A DNA stretch of 64,000 bases from Pseudomonadota bacterium (GCA_018240525.1 JAFEFN010000003.1:124001-188000), one strand, 5' to 3'; positions 1 to 10,242 are shown, numbered from the stretch's first letter. Notes: generated from the letters alone by a model not told the origin. Program-made: numbers and translations.

Positions 1-756
1 GCGATTCTGTTCGAGATGCGCGGCCCCGTGGCGCTCATCACCATCAACCGACCCGAGGCCCGCAACGCGATCAACGCCGAGGTGCGCGCCGGGCTGCATG
101 CGGCGTGGAAGCGCTTCGAGGAGGACGCGACGGCCCTGGTGGCGATCCTCACCGGCGCCGGTGATCGCGCCTTCTGCGCCGGGATGGACCTGAAGGAGGC
201 GAGCGCCACGGGCCTGAAGGTGCCCGCGCGCGGATTCATCCCGATCCTCGGCGACTCGGTCCAGGTCAGCAAGCCCACCATCGCCGCCGTGAACGGCGCC
301 GCCATGGCCGGCGGCTGGCTGTTCGCGCAGATGTGCGACCTGTGCGTGGCCGCCGACCATGCGACCTTCGCGATCACCGAGGCGCGCGTCGGCCGCGGCA
401 CGCCCTGGGCGGCGCCGCTGGTGCACATGCTGCCCCAGCGCATCGTCATGGAACTGCTGCTCACCGGCGAGCCGATGTCCGCTCTGCGCATGCGCGAGCT
501 GGGTTACGTCAACCACGTGGTGCCCAGCGCCCAGCTGATCCCGCGCAGCCTGGAGCTCGCCCAGCGCATCGCCGCCAACGCGCCCCTGACGGTGCGGGCG
601 GCGCGGGCACTGGTCTATGCCGCCACGGAAACCGGCCGCACGGAGGCGCTGCGCACCGGGGACCGGCTGTTCGAGCCGGTCTACCTGAGCGAGGATGCCC
701 AGGAGGGGCCGCGCGCGTTTGCCGAGAAGCGCCCCCCGGCGTGGAAGGGTAAGTAG
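1..756 (+). CDS. Enoyl-CoA hydratase/isomerase, 5' end outside window (AtuE-like)
   Basis: Crotonase-fold protein that would hydrate an enoyl-CoA. The reading frame is open from base 1, and the bases before the first ATG (base 16) encode residues typical of this family's N-terminus, so the true start lies upstream of the window. The oxyanion-hole segments CAGMDLKEA and AAMAGGW are visible. The second acidic residue of crotonase is kept (ITEARVG), but the first position (Glu144 in rat crotonase) reads as Leu in the AGGWLFAQ segment, so a classic two-Glu hydratase mechanism is not assured. Its stop lies two bases from the convergent carboxyltransferase gene. The neighbours match the atu set, whose hydratase AtuE acts on isohexenyl-glutaconyl-CoA; that substrate is inference only. 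Confidence 0.85.
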   Translation, partial: AILFEMRGPVALITINRPEARNAINAEVRAGLHAAWKRFEEDATALVAILTGAGDRAFCAGMDLKEASATGLKVPARGFIPILGDSVQVSKPTIAAVNGAAMAGGWLFAQMCDLCVAADHATFAITEARVGRGTPWAAPLVHMLPQRIVMELLLTGEPMSALRMRELGYVNHVVPSAQLIPRSLELAQRIAANAPLTVRAARALVYAATETGRTEALRTGDRLFEPVYLSEDAQEGPRAFAEKRPPAWKGK

Positions 757-758
757 CC

Positions 759-2366
759 TCAGAAGCGGAACACGCCGTTGCCCGGCATTCCCTGCGGCAC
801 GTTCACGGCCACCGACAGCGCCACCCCGAGGGCGTTGCGAGTGTCGACCGGGTCGAGGATGCCGTCGTCCCAGAGTTCCGAGGTCGAATAGTAGGCCGAG
901 GTCTGGTCCTCGTAGGCGCGCAGCGTCTCCGCGCGCAGCTTGCCGATGACGGCCTCGTCTACCGCGGCCCCGGTGCGTTGCAGCTGGCGCAGCTTGACCT
1001 CGGCGAGCGTGCCGGCGGCCTGCTCCCCGCCCATCACGGCGATCTGGTGGTTGGGCCAGCCGAATAGGAAACGGCCATCGAAGGCCCGCCCGCACATCCC
1101 GTAGTTGCCGGCCCCGAACGAGCCGTGGCACATGACCGTGAGCTTGGGCACGTGGCTGCAGGTCTGCGCCATGATCATCTTGGCGCCATCCTTGGTGATG
1201 CCGGCCTTCTCGTACTCGCGCCCGACCATGTAGCCGGTGATGTTCTGCAGGAACAGCAGCGGGGTGTTGTTCTGGTTGCACAGCTCGATGAAGTGGGCGC
1301 CCTTGATGGCGCTGTCGTTGAACAGGATCCCGTTGTTGGCAAGGATGCCGACCCGGTAGCCCCACAGGTGCGCGTATCCGCATACCAGTGTCGTGCCGTA
1401 GTCGGGCTTGTATTCGTGGAAGCGGCTGCCGTCGACGATGCGGCCGATCACCTCGCGCATCTCGAAGGTCTGCTTGATGTCATCCGGGATGATCCCGTAG
1501 AGGTCGTCGGCCTCCAGCAACGGCGCCTCGATGGAGGCCTCCGGTGCGCGCCACTTCGGCCGCACCTCCCACTGCGCGACGATCTCGCGGCCGATCGCGA
1601 TCGCCTCGTCCTCGTCCGCCGCCGGGTAGTCGCAGGTGCCGCTCACGCGGGTATGCAGGTCCGCCCCGCCCAGATCGTCCGCAGAGACGATCTCGCCGGT
1701 GGCCGCCTTGACCAACGGCGGGCCGCCCAGGAATACCGCACCGGTGCCGCGCACGATGACGTTGTAGTCACTCAGCGCCGGCACGTAGGCGCCGCCGGCC
1801 GTGCAGTGCCCGAACACGAGGGCGAGCTGCTTCACGCCCATCTTGCTGAGCACGCACTGGTTGCGGAAGATGCGCCCCGCCATGTAGCGGTCGGGGAACA
1901 GCGCCGACTGCAGCTGCAGCTGCCCACCGGCCGAGTCGCACAGGTGCACCACGGGCAGGTGGTTCTCGACCGCGATGTCCAGCGCGCGCACGATCTTCTT
2001 GATCGTGAGCGGGTACCAGGCGCCCCCCTTCACCGATGGGTCGTCCGCGTGGATCATCACCTCACGCCCGGAGACGATGCCGATGCCGGTCAGGCAGCTC
2101 GCCCCCGGGGATTCCCCGCCGTAGGCCATGTTCGCGGCGAGGCTGGAGAGCTCCAGGAACGGCGTGCCCGGATCCAGCAGGCGCTCCAGGCGCTGGCGCG
2201 GCAGGAGCTTGCCGTGCTTGGCCAGTCTCTCCAGGTCGCGCGCCGGACGCTCGTGTCGCGCCGCCTGCTGGCGCTCGCGCAACTGTGCGGCGAGGCCCTT
2301 GTTGTGGGCGTAGCGGCGGCGGAACTCGGCGGAGTTCGTGCGCACGGCTGACTCGAGGCGCTTCAT
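759..2366 (-). CDS. Acyl-CoA carboxylase carboxyltransferase (beta) subunit, AtuC/MccB-like
   Basis: Carboxyltransferase of 535 residues. It transfers CO2 from carboxybiotin to a branched enoyl-CoA (3-methylcrotonyl-CoA or geranyl-CoA in characterised relatives). Two crotonase-like halves are seen: an N-terminal domain ending near GGAYVPALSDY and GTGAVFLGGPP, and a C-terminal domain with NNTPLLFLQNITGYMVG. Length is normal for the non-biotinylated subunit. The ATG overlaps the stop of the biotin-carrier gene (ATGA), so the two are translationally coupled. It is the last gene of the leftward operon atuA-like, tetR, biotin carboxylase, carrier, carboxyltransferase. A DUF1446 gene in the operon favours geranyl-CoA-type over leucine-type carboxylase, but sequence alone does not settle the substrate. 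Confidence 0.9.
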   Translation of the reverse strand: MKRLESAVRTNSAEFRRRYAHNKGLAAQLRERQQAARHERPARDLERLAKHGKLLPRQRLERLLDPGTPFLELSSLAANMAYGGESPGASCLTGIGIVSGREVMIHADDPSVKGGAWYPLTIKKIVRALDIAVENHLPVVHLCDSAGGQLQLQSALFPDRYMAGRIFRNQCVLSKMGVKQLALVFGHCTAGGAYVPALSDYNVIVRGTGAVFLGGPPLVKAATGEIVSADDLGGADLHTRVSGTCDYPAADEDEAIAIGREIVAQWEVRPKWRAPEASIEAPLLEADDLYGIIPDDIKQTFEMREVIGRIVDGSRFHEYKPDYGTTLVCGYAHLWGYRVGILANNGILFNDSAIKGAHFIELCNQNNTPLLFLQNITGYMVGREYEKAGITKDGAKMIMAQTCSHVPKLTVMCHGSFGAGNYGMCGRAFDGRFLFGWPNHQIAVMGGEQAAGTLAEVKLRQLQRTGAAVDEAVIGKLRAETLRAYEDQTSAYYSTSELWDDGILDPVDTRNALGVALSVAVNVPQGMPGNGVFRF

Positions 2367-2863
2367 TCTGCACTTCCCTCCTGCCTGGCGAACGACACGA
2401 GCAACGCACCGCGCTCGAAGACCGCCTCGGGAACCACGTGCACCTGCGCCACCACGCCCGCGTGCGATGCGACGATCGTCATCTGCAGCTTCATGCTCTC
2501 CAGCGTCAGCAGCCCGTCACCGGTGTTGACCGCCTGCCCGGCGCTGGCGTGCACGGCCACGACGACCCCGGGCATGCTGGCGCGGATCTCTTCCTGCCCC
2601 TCGTTCGTCCCGGCCGCGCGCTGGCGCCTGACCAGGTGCACCGTGTAGGTGCGGCCGTTCAGCCGCACCTGCAGGTCGTCCCCGCTGGCACAGCGCCAGC
2701 CGCGATGGCTCACCCCATCCAGGACGAGCGTGAATTGCTGGCCGCAGGCCTCTGCGGCCTGCAGCGTGTGCTCGGCATCGCCGATGCGCAGGCGCAGCAG
2801 CGGTCGTCGTGCACGGATCTCGACCTCGGTGTCCCTTCCGTCGACCTGGATGCGGTAGGCCAT
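2363..2863 (-). CDS. Stand-alone biotin carboxyl carrier protein of the acyl-CoA carboxylase
   Basis: A 166-residue protein. Its last 80 residues form a biotinyl/lipoyl domain with the biotinylation site ESMKLQM (Lys125), preceded by the usual MPGVVVAV segment. The first 90 residues have no motif I can name; they occupy the position of the linker domain that joins biotin carboxylase to carrier in fused alpha subunits. The start at 2863 lies two bases after the stop of the biotin carboxylase gene, and its stop overlaps the next start. Alpha subunits of methylcrotonyl- and geranyl-CoA carboxylases are normally single chains of about 650-670 residues, so here the alpha subunit is split into two coupled genes. 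Confidence 0.88.
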   Translation of the reverse strand: MAYRIQVDGRDTEVEIRARRPLLRLRIGDAEHTLQAAEACGQQFTLVLDGVSHRGWRCASGDDLQVRLNGRTYTVHLVRRQRAAGTNEGQEEIRASMPGVVVAVHASAGQAVNTGDGLLTLESMKLQMTIVASHAGVVAQVHVVPEAVFERGALLVSFARQEGSAE

Positions 2864-2865
2864 GT

Positions 2866-4331
<1,466 letters not shown>

Positions 4332-4332
<1 letters not shown>

Positions 4333-5054
4333 CAGGCACTTCTCCGCTTGCGGCGCCGGGGTGTGGCCAGGCCTTCCAGACGCTGCACTGCGCGCTCGAG
4401 GCGGTTCAGCTCCACCCCGGAGGAGCGCGCAGGATGGCCACGCCGCTCCAGCCCCTGGTAGATGAGGTTGGTGATGGCATCCGCGGCCGCATCCGGCGAG
4501 AACTCCCCCTCCTTGCGCAGGTGCGCCCAGGTGTGGTGCTCGGCGGCGCCGAAGATCATGTCGCGCACGATCCGCAGCGGCACGTCCTCCCGGAACTCGC
4601 CGCCGGCGATGCCCTCGCGGATGACGGCGAGCGTGCTCTGCGTGTAGCGCTGGTTCAGCCTGAAGATGCGCGAGCGGCGGTACTCGGGCCAGGGGCGCAG
4701 CTCGTGCACGATCAGCCGGCACATGTCCGGGTCGGCATGCATCACGCTCAGATGCTTCCAGATCATGAAGCGCAGCCGGTTCCAGGTGCCCCGCACGCCC
4801 TTCAGCTGGGCCTCGTAGTCGGACAGGATCGCCTCGTAGAACTCCTCGACCACCTTGATGAGCAGATCGCGCTTGGTCGGGAAGTAGCGGTACAGCGTGC
4901 CCTCGACCACGCCGGCCGCCACGGCGATCTCCGCGGTGGAGGCCGCCTCGTAGCCCTTGCTGCAAAATACCTGCCGCGCCGCCACCATGATCTCCGCCAT
5001 GCGCTCATCGCGCGGCAGGCGCTCGCGCCGGCGCGCACGCGCGGCGCCCTTCAT
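4332..5054 (-). CDS. TetR-family transcriptional regulator (AtuR-like)
   Basis: A 240-residue TetR-type regulator. An N-terminal helix-turn-helix is seen at about residues 18-65 (VFCSKGYEAASTAEIAVAAG then GTLYRYFPTKRDLL), followed by an all-helical ligand-binding region and a basic C-terminal tail. It is encoded inside the carboxylase operon, overlapping atuA-like (ATGA) and biotin carboxylase (TGATG). The divergent control region at 6869-6982 carries two 13-bp inverted repeats. P. aeruginosa AtuR, also a TetR protein, is reported to bind two 13-bp inverted repeats between atuR and atuA, so autoregulation of both divergent units by this protein is the natural inference. The effector is probably an acyl-CoA or terpenoid; this is not shown. 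Confidence 0.88.
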
Positions 5055-6868
5055 GGCGCCGCCCCCACGAGGCCGTCCGGGGCCAGCCACGCCGCCGGCA
5101 CCTGCACGGGCATGTCCATCAGGATCTGCGCGTAGCTCTTGCCCTGCGGGTCGTAGCGCAGCGAAGCCGTGCCGCCACCGCCGAGCGCGCGACGCAGCAC
5201 GAAGTTCCATCCGCAAAGGCCGGGCCAGTCGTAGCGCTCGACCTCCCCGTCCACCAGGTGCTCCAGGTAGGCACGCACGGCCGGCGCGCTCAGCTGGTGG
5301 GCCAGCAGGGGGACGTACTCCGCGCGCCTGGCCAGCACCCCGATGTTGGCCGTATCGCCCTTGTCGCCGCTGCGGCCGTAGGCGAGGCGCACCAGCGGCA
5401 CTTCCACGAGCGGCCCGGTCGGGGTGCCGGCGGCCGGCATGCGCGGCGGTGCGGCGGCGGTGGCCGGCGGCACGGTGGGTCGGGCCGTGGCGGGGCGCGC
5501 CGGCGTGCGCTCGCCGTTCATCTCGATGAAAACGGGGACGGTGTCCTTGGGGATGAGGCACGAGACCAGCCGCACGACCGGCTGCACGGCAGGCCGCCCA
5601 CCGGCGAAGCCGGTGATGCCCTGCGCCATCGAAGTCGCCGACGGAAATATCTCACGCGCGAAGAGCTCGAGCGCCGCCTCGTCAGGGTGCGCCACGGCGA
5701 TCTTCAGGATCACCTCGCGCGTGTGGGCGCTGCGCGCGTGCGGCCCGTACATGGACTCGGCCCCCAGCACCTCCACGCTCGCGGCGCGGTAGTCTCCCCA
5801 GCCGCGCTCCTTGAACATGCGCCGCGTGCGCTTCAGGATCGCCGCCGCCGTCGCGCTCGCCTTCGCGGCCGCCTCGCGGCCCACGATCATGAGGGTGGCC
5901 GTGCAGCGGAAGCCGTCGGTGTACGTCAGGCTCGCCTTGTAGGTGGAGGTGGCGGGCAGACCGCGCGCGCCGCTGACGCGCACCTGGTGGGCGCCGAGCT
6001 CGGTGAGCCGCACCGCGCTGAAGTCGCAGACGACGTCCGGCAGGACGTAGCGCGCCGGATCATGCACCTCGTAGGTGATCTGCTCCCCGACGCTCGCGCT
6101 GCTGACCAGACCGCCCGTGCCGGCAGGCTTGGTCACGATGAATTCGCCCTCCGGCGAGCACTCCGCGATGGGATAGCCGATGTCATCCCAGTCCGCCGCC
6201 GTGGCCTGCCAGTCGGTGAGGATGCCGCCGGTGGCCTGCGCCCCGCACTCGAGGATGTGGCCGGCCAGGCTCCCCATGGCCAGCTTGTCGAACTCGTGAG
6301 CCTGCCAGCCGAAGCCATGCACCAGCGCCGCCAGCGCCATGGAACTGTCCGCGCAGCGGCCGGTGATGACGATGTCAGCGCCCGCATCGAGCGCCTGCGC
6401 GATCGGGAAGGCGCCGAGGTAAGCGTTGGCGCTCGCGACCTCCAGCGGCAGCGTGCCGCCGGATTCCAGGTCACGGACGCCCGCGCCGCGCAGGGCCGGC
6501 AGTTGCGCGCTGATGTCATCCCCCAGCACGACCGCGACCCTGAGGCGCACACCCAGCTCGTCCAGCAGCCCGCGCAGCGCGTGCGCGCAGGCCTGCGGGT
6601 TGACCCCGCCGGCATTGGCGATGACCCTGATGCCGCGCGCGGCGATCTCGCGCGCCAGAGGGCGCATGACCGCGCTGATGAAGTCCGGCGTGTAGCCGAG
6701 CTCGGGCCGCTTGCGCCGGGCCCGCGCCAGGATCGACAGGGTGATCTCCGAGAGGTAGTCGAGCACCAGGACATCGATGTTTCCCCGCCCCACCAGCTGG
6801 GCCGGCCCCGCGGCGCTGTCGCCCCAGAAGCCGCAACCGCACCCGATGCGCAGTGTCGTCCGTGCCAT
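5051..6868 (-). CDS. AtuA-like DUF1446 protein
   Basis: A 605-residue protein of the acyclic terpene utilisation AtuA family (DUF1446), here with a separate C-terminal domain after a proline/alanine-rich linker near residues 460-490. The N-terminus (RIGCGCGFWGDS) and the segment VLDYLSEITLSILARARR are characteristic. The biochemical reaction of AtuA is not established; the gene is needed for growth on citronellol/geraniol in Pseudomonas. It heads the leftward operon and is separated from the divergent acyl-CoA dehydrogenase by the 114-bp operator region. The C-terminal domain (VRLAYGRSGDKGDTANIGVL) is the part often encoded separately in other bacteria. Confidence 0.85.
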   Translation of the reverse strand: MARTTLRIGCGCGFWGDSAAGPAQLVGRGNIDVLVLDYLSEITLSILARARRKRPELGYTPDFISAVMRPLAREIAARGIRVIANAGGVNPQACAHALRGLLDELGVRLRVAVVLGDDISAQLPALRGAGVRDLESGGTLPLEVASANAYLGAFPIAQALDAGADIVITGRCADSSMALAALVHGFGWQAHEFDKLAMGSLAGHILECGAQATGGILTDWQATAADWDDIGYPIAECSPEGEFIVTKPAGTGGLVSSASVGEQITYEVHDPARYVLPDVVCDFSAVRLTELGAHQVRVSGARGLPATSTYKASLTYTDGFRCTATLMIVGREAAAKASATAAAILKRTRRMFKERGWGDYRAASVEVLGAESMYGPHARSAHTREVILKIAVAHPDEAALELFAREIFPSATSMAQGITGFAGGRPAVQPVVRLVSCLIPKDTVPVFIEMNGERTPARPATARPTVPPATAAAPPRMPAAGTPTGPLVEVPLVRLAYGRSGDKGDTANIGVLARRAEYVPLLAHQLSAPAVRAYLEHLVDGEVERYDWPGLCGWNFVLRRALGGGGTASLRYDPQGKSYAQILMDMPVQVPAAWLAPDGLVGAAP

Positions 6869-6871
6869 TTA

Positions 6872-6886
6872 ATGAGTGCAACTCAC
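6872..6886. promoter_or_regulatory. TetR operator 1 (13-bp inverted repeat)
   Basis: The core at 6873-6885 reads TGAGTGCAACTCA, a perfect 5-3-5 palindrome. It lies just upstream of the atuA-like start and overlaps the predicted -10 of the leftward promoter. With operator 2, centred 57 bp away, it forms a matched pair between divergent genes. Binding by the TetR protein of this operon is inference. Confidence 0.7.
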
Positions 6887-6925
6887 TTAGTGTCGATTGT
6901 CAATAAATTCGGCACGTTTGTAGAC
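6875..6925. promoter_or_regulatory. Back-to-back divergent promoters with overlapping -35 boxes
   Basis: On the minus strand a perfect TTGACA (6898-6903) is followed after 17 bases by a weak -10 (TGCACT, 6875-6880) inside operator 1. On the plus strand TTGTCA (6897-6902) is followed after 18 bases by TAGACA (6921-6926), just ahead of operator 2. The two -35 boxes overlap almost completely, so the two promoters may compete for polymerase. The -10 matches are poor (3 of 6), so the exact boxes are tentative. Confidence 0.45.
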
Positions 6926-6928
6926 AAG

Positions 6929-6943
6929 GTGAGCATTACTCAT
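6929..6943. promoter_or_regulatory. TetR operator 2 (13-bp inverted repeat)
   Basis: The core at 6930-6942 reads TGAGCATTACTCA, with arms matching at four of five pairs and the same outer bases as operator 1. It sits about 40 bp before the rightward acyl-CoA dehydrogenase start, at the expected transcription start of that promoter, so a bound repressor would block it. Confidence 0.65.
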
Positions 6944-6982
6944 TAGTCTCCGGACCATTGCCCGTCGCTGGAACCCTCCTGC

Positions 6983-8188
6983 ATGACCGACCCGTCGGCA
7001 CCCCCCCTGAACGCGGCACCCCCCTTCGACCTGTCGCCGGACCTGCAGGCCACCCTGGACGGCGCCGACGAGTACGCGCGCCTCGAGCTGTATCCACTGG
7101 CGGCACGCATGGACGCCGAGGAATGGTGGCCGGCGGAGGCCTTCGCGAAGCTCGGCCAGAACGGCTACCTCGGCACGACCGTCCCGCAGGCCTACGGCGG
7201 CGCCGGGGCGGACCTGTTCACCAGCGGGCTGGTGCTGCAGGCGATCTCGCGCTGGAACCACGCGCTCGGCCTCGCCTGGGTCGCGCATGACAACCTGTGC
7301 GTCAACAACATCTACCGCAACGCCAACGAGGAGCAGCGTCGGCGCTACCTGCCGGGGCTGTGTTCGGGCCGGCACGTCGGCGCGCTGGGCCTGACCGAAC
7401 CGGGTGCCGGCTCGGATGCGCTGGGCTCGATGCGCACCACCGCGCGCCGCCAGGGCGATCATTACCTTCTCAACGGCTCGAAGCTGTACATCACCAACGG
7501 ACCGGTCGCGGACGTGCTCCTGGTATATGCGAAGACCGCCCCGGAGCGTGGCCCGCAGGGCATTTCCGCGTTCATCGTGGAGAGGGGCTTCGAGGGCTTC
7601 CGCGTCGCGCAGAAGCTCACCAAGATGGGCTTCCGCGGCAGCCAGACCGCGGAACTGGCCTTCACCGACTGCAAGGTCCCGGCGGCGAACCTGGTGGGGG
7701 TGGAGAACGGCGGCGTGGCCGTGGTCATGAGCGGCCTCGACCTCGAGCGCGCCATGATCGCGCCGCTGTGCCTGGGGATCGCCGAGCGGGCGCTCGAGCT
7801 GGCGCTCGACTACGCCAGGACGCGCGAGCAGTTCGGCAAGAAGATCGCCCAGTTCCAGATGGTGCAGTCGCGGCTGGCGGACATGTACGTCGCGGTGGAG
7901 ACCATGCGGACCTTCACCTACCGCGTGCTCGCCGCCGCCAACCACCTGGAGGTGGGCGGCGGCGGTCGCGGCCGCATCCATGCCCTGACCGCCGCCTCGG
8001 TCCTGTACGCGGCGGACACCATGAACCGCGTGCTCTCCGACGCAGTCCAGATCCACGGCGGCAGCGGCTACATCTGGGAAACCGAGGTCAACCGCCTGTA
8101 TCGCGCCATCAAGCTTTTGGAGATCGGCGCCGGCACCTCCGAGGTGCGCAAGCTCATCATCAGCGGCGAGCTCATCGGCCGGCTCTGA
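6983..8188 (+). CDS. Acyl-CoA dehydrogenase, isovaleryl/citronellyl-CoA type (AtuD-like)
   Basis: A 401-residue FAD acyl-CoA dehydrogenase that introduces a 2,3 double bond into an acyl-CoA and passes electrons to ETF. The segments LGLTEPGAGSDA and LYITNGP form the FAD/substrate cleft. The active-site base is of the isovaleryl-CoA dehydrogenase kind: Glu255 in SGLDLER, with the C-terminal EIGAGTSEVRKLI signature where other families place their catalytic Glu. It is the first gene of the rightward unit and faces the atuA-like operon across the operators. Branched 3-methyl acyl-CoA is the likely substrate class; citronellyl-CoA is inferred from context. Confidence 0.87.
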   Translation: MTDPSAPPLNAAPPFDLSPDLQATLDGADEYARLELYPLAARMDAEEWWPAEAFAKLGQNGYLGTTVPQAYGGAGADLFTSGLVLQAISRWNHALGLAWVAHDNLCVNNIYRNANEEQRRRYLPGLCSGRHVGALGLTEPGAGSDALGSMRTTARRQGDHYLLNGSKLYITNGPVADVLLVYAKTAPERGPQGISAFIVERGFEGFRVAQKLTKMGFRGSQTAELAFTDCKVPAANLVGVENGGVAVVMSGLDLERAMIAPLCLGIAERALELALDYARTREQFGKKIAQFQMVQSRLADMYVAVETMRTFTYRVLAAANHLEVGGGGRGRIHALTAASVLYAADTMNRVLSDAVQIHGGSGYIWETEVNRLYRAIKLLEIGAGTSEVRKLIISGELIGRL

Positions 8189-8193
8189 AGCGC

Positions 8194-9096
8194 ATGAACC
8201 TGCCGCCCGCGATCCCGGGGATTCTGAGCGACGAGGAGCTGGCCACCCGGCCCTCGGCGCTGGCCACGGGCCTGCTCGCCGGACGCCTGGTGGTCGTCTC
8301 CGGCGGCGGCAGCGGCATCGGCCGGGCCACCGCCTGGCTGGCGGCGCGTCTCGGTGCCCGCGTGGTGGTGTGCGGCCGCAGCCAGGAGAAGCTCGCGGCG
8401 GTGGCGGACGCCCTCGCCCGGGCAGGCCTCGCCGCGCAGAGCGTGGCGCTCGACATCCGCCAGCGTGGGGCGGTCGATGCCCTGTTCGCCGACCTGTTCG
8501 CGCGGTGCGGCGGCGTCGACCTGCTGGTCAATAGCGCCGGAGGGCAGTACCCGCAGTCCGCCCTCGATTTCAGCGAGAAGGGCTGGCGCGCCGTGATCGA
8601 GACCAACCTCACCGGCACCTTCAACATGATGCAGAGCCTGGCACGCCACTGGAACGCCGCCGGGCGTGCCGGCAGCATCGTCAGCATCGTGGTCTCGCCG
8701 CGCGGGCTGCACCAGGTGGCCCACAGCTGCGCCGCCCGGGCCGGCGTGGCCGCGCTCACCGAGTCGGTCGCGGTCGAGTGGGCGCCGCTGGGCATCCGCG
8801 TAAACTGCATCGCCCCGGGGGCGATCGTCTCGGAGGGCTGGGCGGCCTATCCTGCCGACATCCACCGCCGCTACGCGCAGGCCAGCCCGCTGCGCCGCGC
8901 GGGGACGGCCTGGGAGGTGGCCGAGGCCGCTCTCTTCGTCGGCGGCCCGGGCGGGGCGTTCATCACCGGACAGACCCTGCACGTGAACGGCGGCTCCAAC
9001 CTCTGGGGCGAGACGTGGACGGGTGGCAAGCCGGCGTGGTTCGCAGAGGCGACGCGCGCCTGGCAGGAACCGATGGCGGGGGAAGGCGGATCGTGA
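8194..9096 (+). CDS. SDR-family oxidoreductase lacking the YxxxK motif (2,4-dienoyl-CoA-reductase-like)
   Basis: A 300-residue short-chain dehydrogenase/reductase. The cofactor motif GGGSGIG and the NSAGG segment are present. The catalytic region reads HSCAARAGV: the Tyr of YxxxK is replaced by Ser and the Lys by Arg. 2,4-Dienoyl-CoA reductases use an SxxxK arrangement at this place, so this protein resembles that branch, though Arg for Lys is unusual. ATG at 8194 is five bases after the preceding stop, and the gene ends in a GTGA overlap with the next dehydrogenase. In the atu cluster SDRs (AtuB, AtuG) fill this slot. Activity should be treated as unproven. Confidence 0.8.
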   Translation: MNLPPAIPGILSDEELATRPSALATGLLAGRLVVVSGGGSGIGRATAWLAARLGARVVVCGRSQEKLAAVADALARAGLAAQSVALDIRQRGAVDALFADLFARCGGVDLLVNSAGGQYPQSALDFSEKGWRAVIETNLTGTFNMMQSLARHWNAAGRAGSIVSIVVSPRGLHQVAHSCAARAGVAALTESVAVEWAPLGIRVNCIAPGAIVSEGWAAYPADIHRRYAQASPLRRAGTAWEVAEAALFVGGPGGAFITGQTLHVNGGSNLWGETWTGGKPAWFAEATRAWQEPMAGEGGS

Positions 9097-10238
9097 AGGA
9101 CTTCGTCTCGAGCTGGATGGACGACGAGCTGGCCATGCACCGCGCGGCGGTGGCGCGCTTCGTCGAGACCGAGATGCTGCCGCACGATGCGCGCTGGCGC
9201 GCCGAGCACAATGTCGGCCACGGGATCTGGCGCAAGGCCGGCGCACTGGGTCTGCTGTGCACGGATATCCCGGTCGCATACGGCGGGGCCGGCGGCGATT
9301 TCCGCCACGAGGTCGTGCTGTACGAGGAACTCGCGCGCCGCGGCATCACCGGCTTCGGCCAGGGCGTGCACAGCATCGCCGCGCACTACCTGCTCAACCA
9401 CGGCACCGCGGCGCAGAAGGCCCGCTACCTGCCGCTGATGGCCCGGGGCGAACTGGTCGGCGCCATCGGCATGACCGAGCCGGTGGCCGGCTCGGATCTG
9501 CAGGGCATCCGCACCCGCGCACAGCGCGTGGGCGAGGAGTACGTCGTCAACGGCTCGAAGATCTTCATCACCAACGGCTATCTGGCGGAGCTGGTGATGC
9601 TGGTGGTGAAGACGGACCCGGGCCTCGGGGCGAAGGGCACCTCGATCCTCATCGTGGAAACCCGCGACCTGCCCGGCTACCGCGTCGGCCGGCCGCTGGA
9701 GAAGATCGGCATGCACGCCCAGGACACCAGCGAGCTGTTCTTCGACCAGGTGCGCGTGCCGGCCGATCGCCTGCTCGGCGGCAGCGAGGGCCGCGGCTTC
9801 GCCCAGCTGATGAGCGACCTGCCCTACGAGCGCCTGATCGTCGCGGTCCAGGCGGCCGCGACGATGGAGGGTGCGCTGGCGGCGACCACCGAGTACGTGA
9901 AGTCGCGCAAGGCCTTCGGCAAGGCCCTGCTGGAGTTCCAGAACACGCGCTTCAAGCTCGCCGAGGTCGCCACCCTCACCCGCGTGGCCCGGACCTTCAT
10001 CGACAGCTGCATCCAGCAGCAGCTCAAGGGCGAGCTCGATGATGCCACCGCCTCCATGGCCAAGTGGTGGGCCACGGACGTGGCGCAGCAGATGCTGGAC
10101 GAATGCGTGCAGCTGCACGGCGGCTATGGCTACATGAGCGAGTACCTGGTGGCGCGGATGTACGCCGATGCGCGGGTCACGCGCATCTACGGCGGCACCA
10201 ACGAGATCATGAAGGAGCTGATCGCCCGCTCCTTCTAG
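9093..10238 (+). CDS. Acyl-CoA dehydrogenase (second of the divergent unit)
   Basis: A 381-residue acyl-CoA dehydrogenase starting at GTG 9093, which overlaps the SDR stop (GTGA) and has a GGGGAAGG-type ribosome site upstream; ATG 9117 is an alternative. MTEPVAGSDLQGI and IFITNGY mark the flavin/substrate cleft. The probable base is Glu246 in DLPYERL, and the C-terminus is IYGGTNEIMKELIARSF. It is about 380 residues, the usual family length. It is co-transcribed with the isovaleryl-type enzyme and SDR, so the unit could perform two dehydrogenations or oxidise two chain lengths of one branched substrate. It converges on the ligase gene with only four bases between stops. Confidence 0.88.
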   Translation: MKDFVSSWMDDELAMHRAAVARFVETEMLPHDARWRAEHNVGHGIWRKAGALGLLCTDIPVAYGGAGGDFRHEVVLYEELARRGITGFGQGVHSIAAHYLLNHGTAAQKARYLPLMARGELVGAIGMTEPVAGSDLQGIRTRAQRVGEEYVVNGSKIFITNGYLAELVMLVVKTDPGLGAKGTSILIVETRDLPGYRVGRPLEKIGMHAQDTSELFFDQVRVPADRLLGGSEGRGFAQLMSDLPYERLIVAVQAAATMEGALAATTEYVKSRKAFGKALLEFQNTRFKLAEVATLTRVARTFIDSCIQQQLKGELDDATASMAKWWATDVAQQMLDECVQLHGGYGYMSEYLVARMYADARVTRIYGGTNEIMKELIARSF

Positions 10239-10242
10239 AGCC

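Noticed and set aside
1125..2351. 408-residue open frame antisense to the carboxyltransferase
   Set aside because: High-GC shadow frame full of Arg, His and Ala with no family motif; the opposite strand is a clear carboxylase.
5258..6946. 562-residue plus-strand frame opposite atuA-like
   Set aside because: Shadow frame; the AtuA-family protein on the minus strand is conserved throughout.
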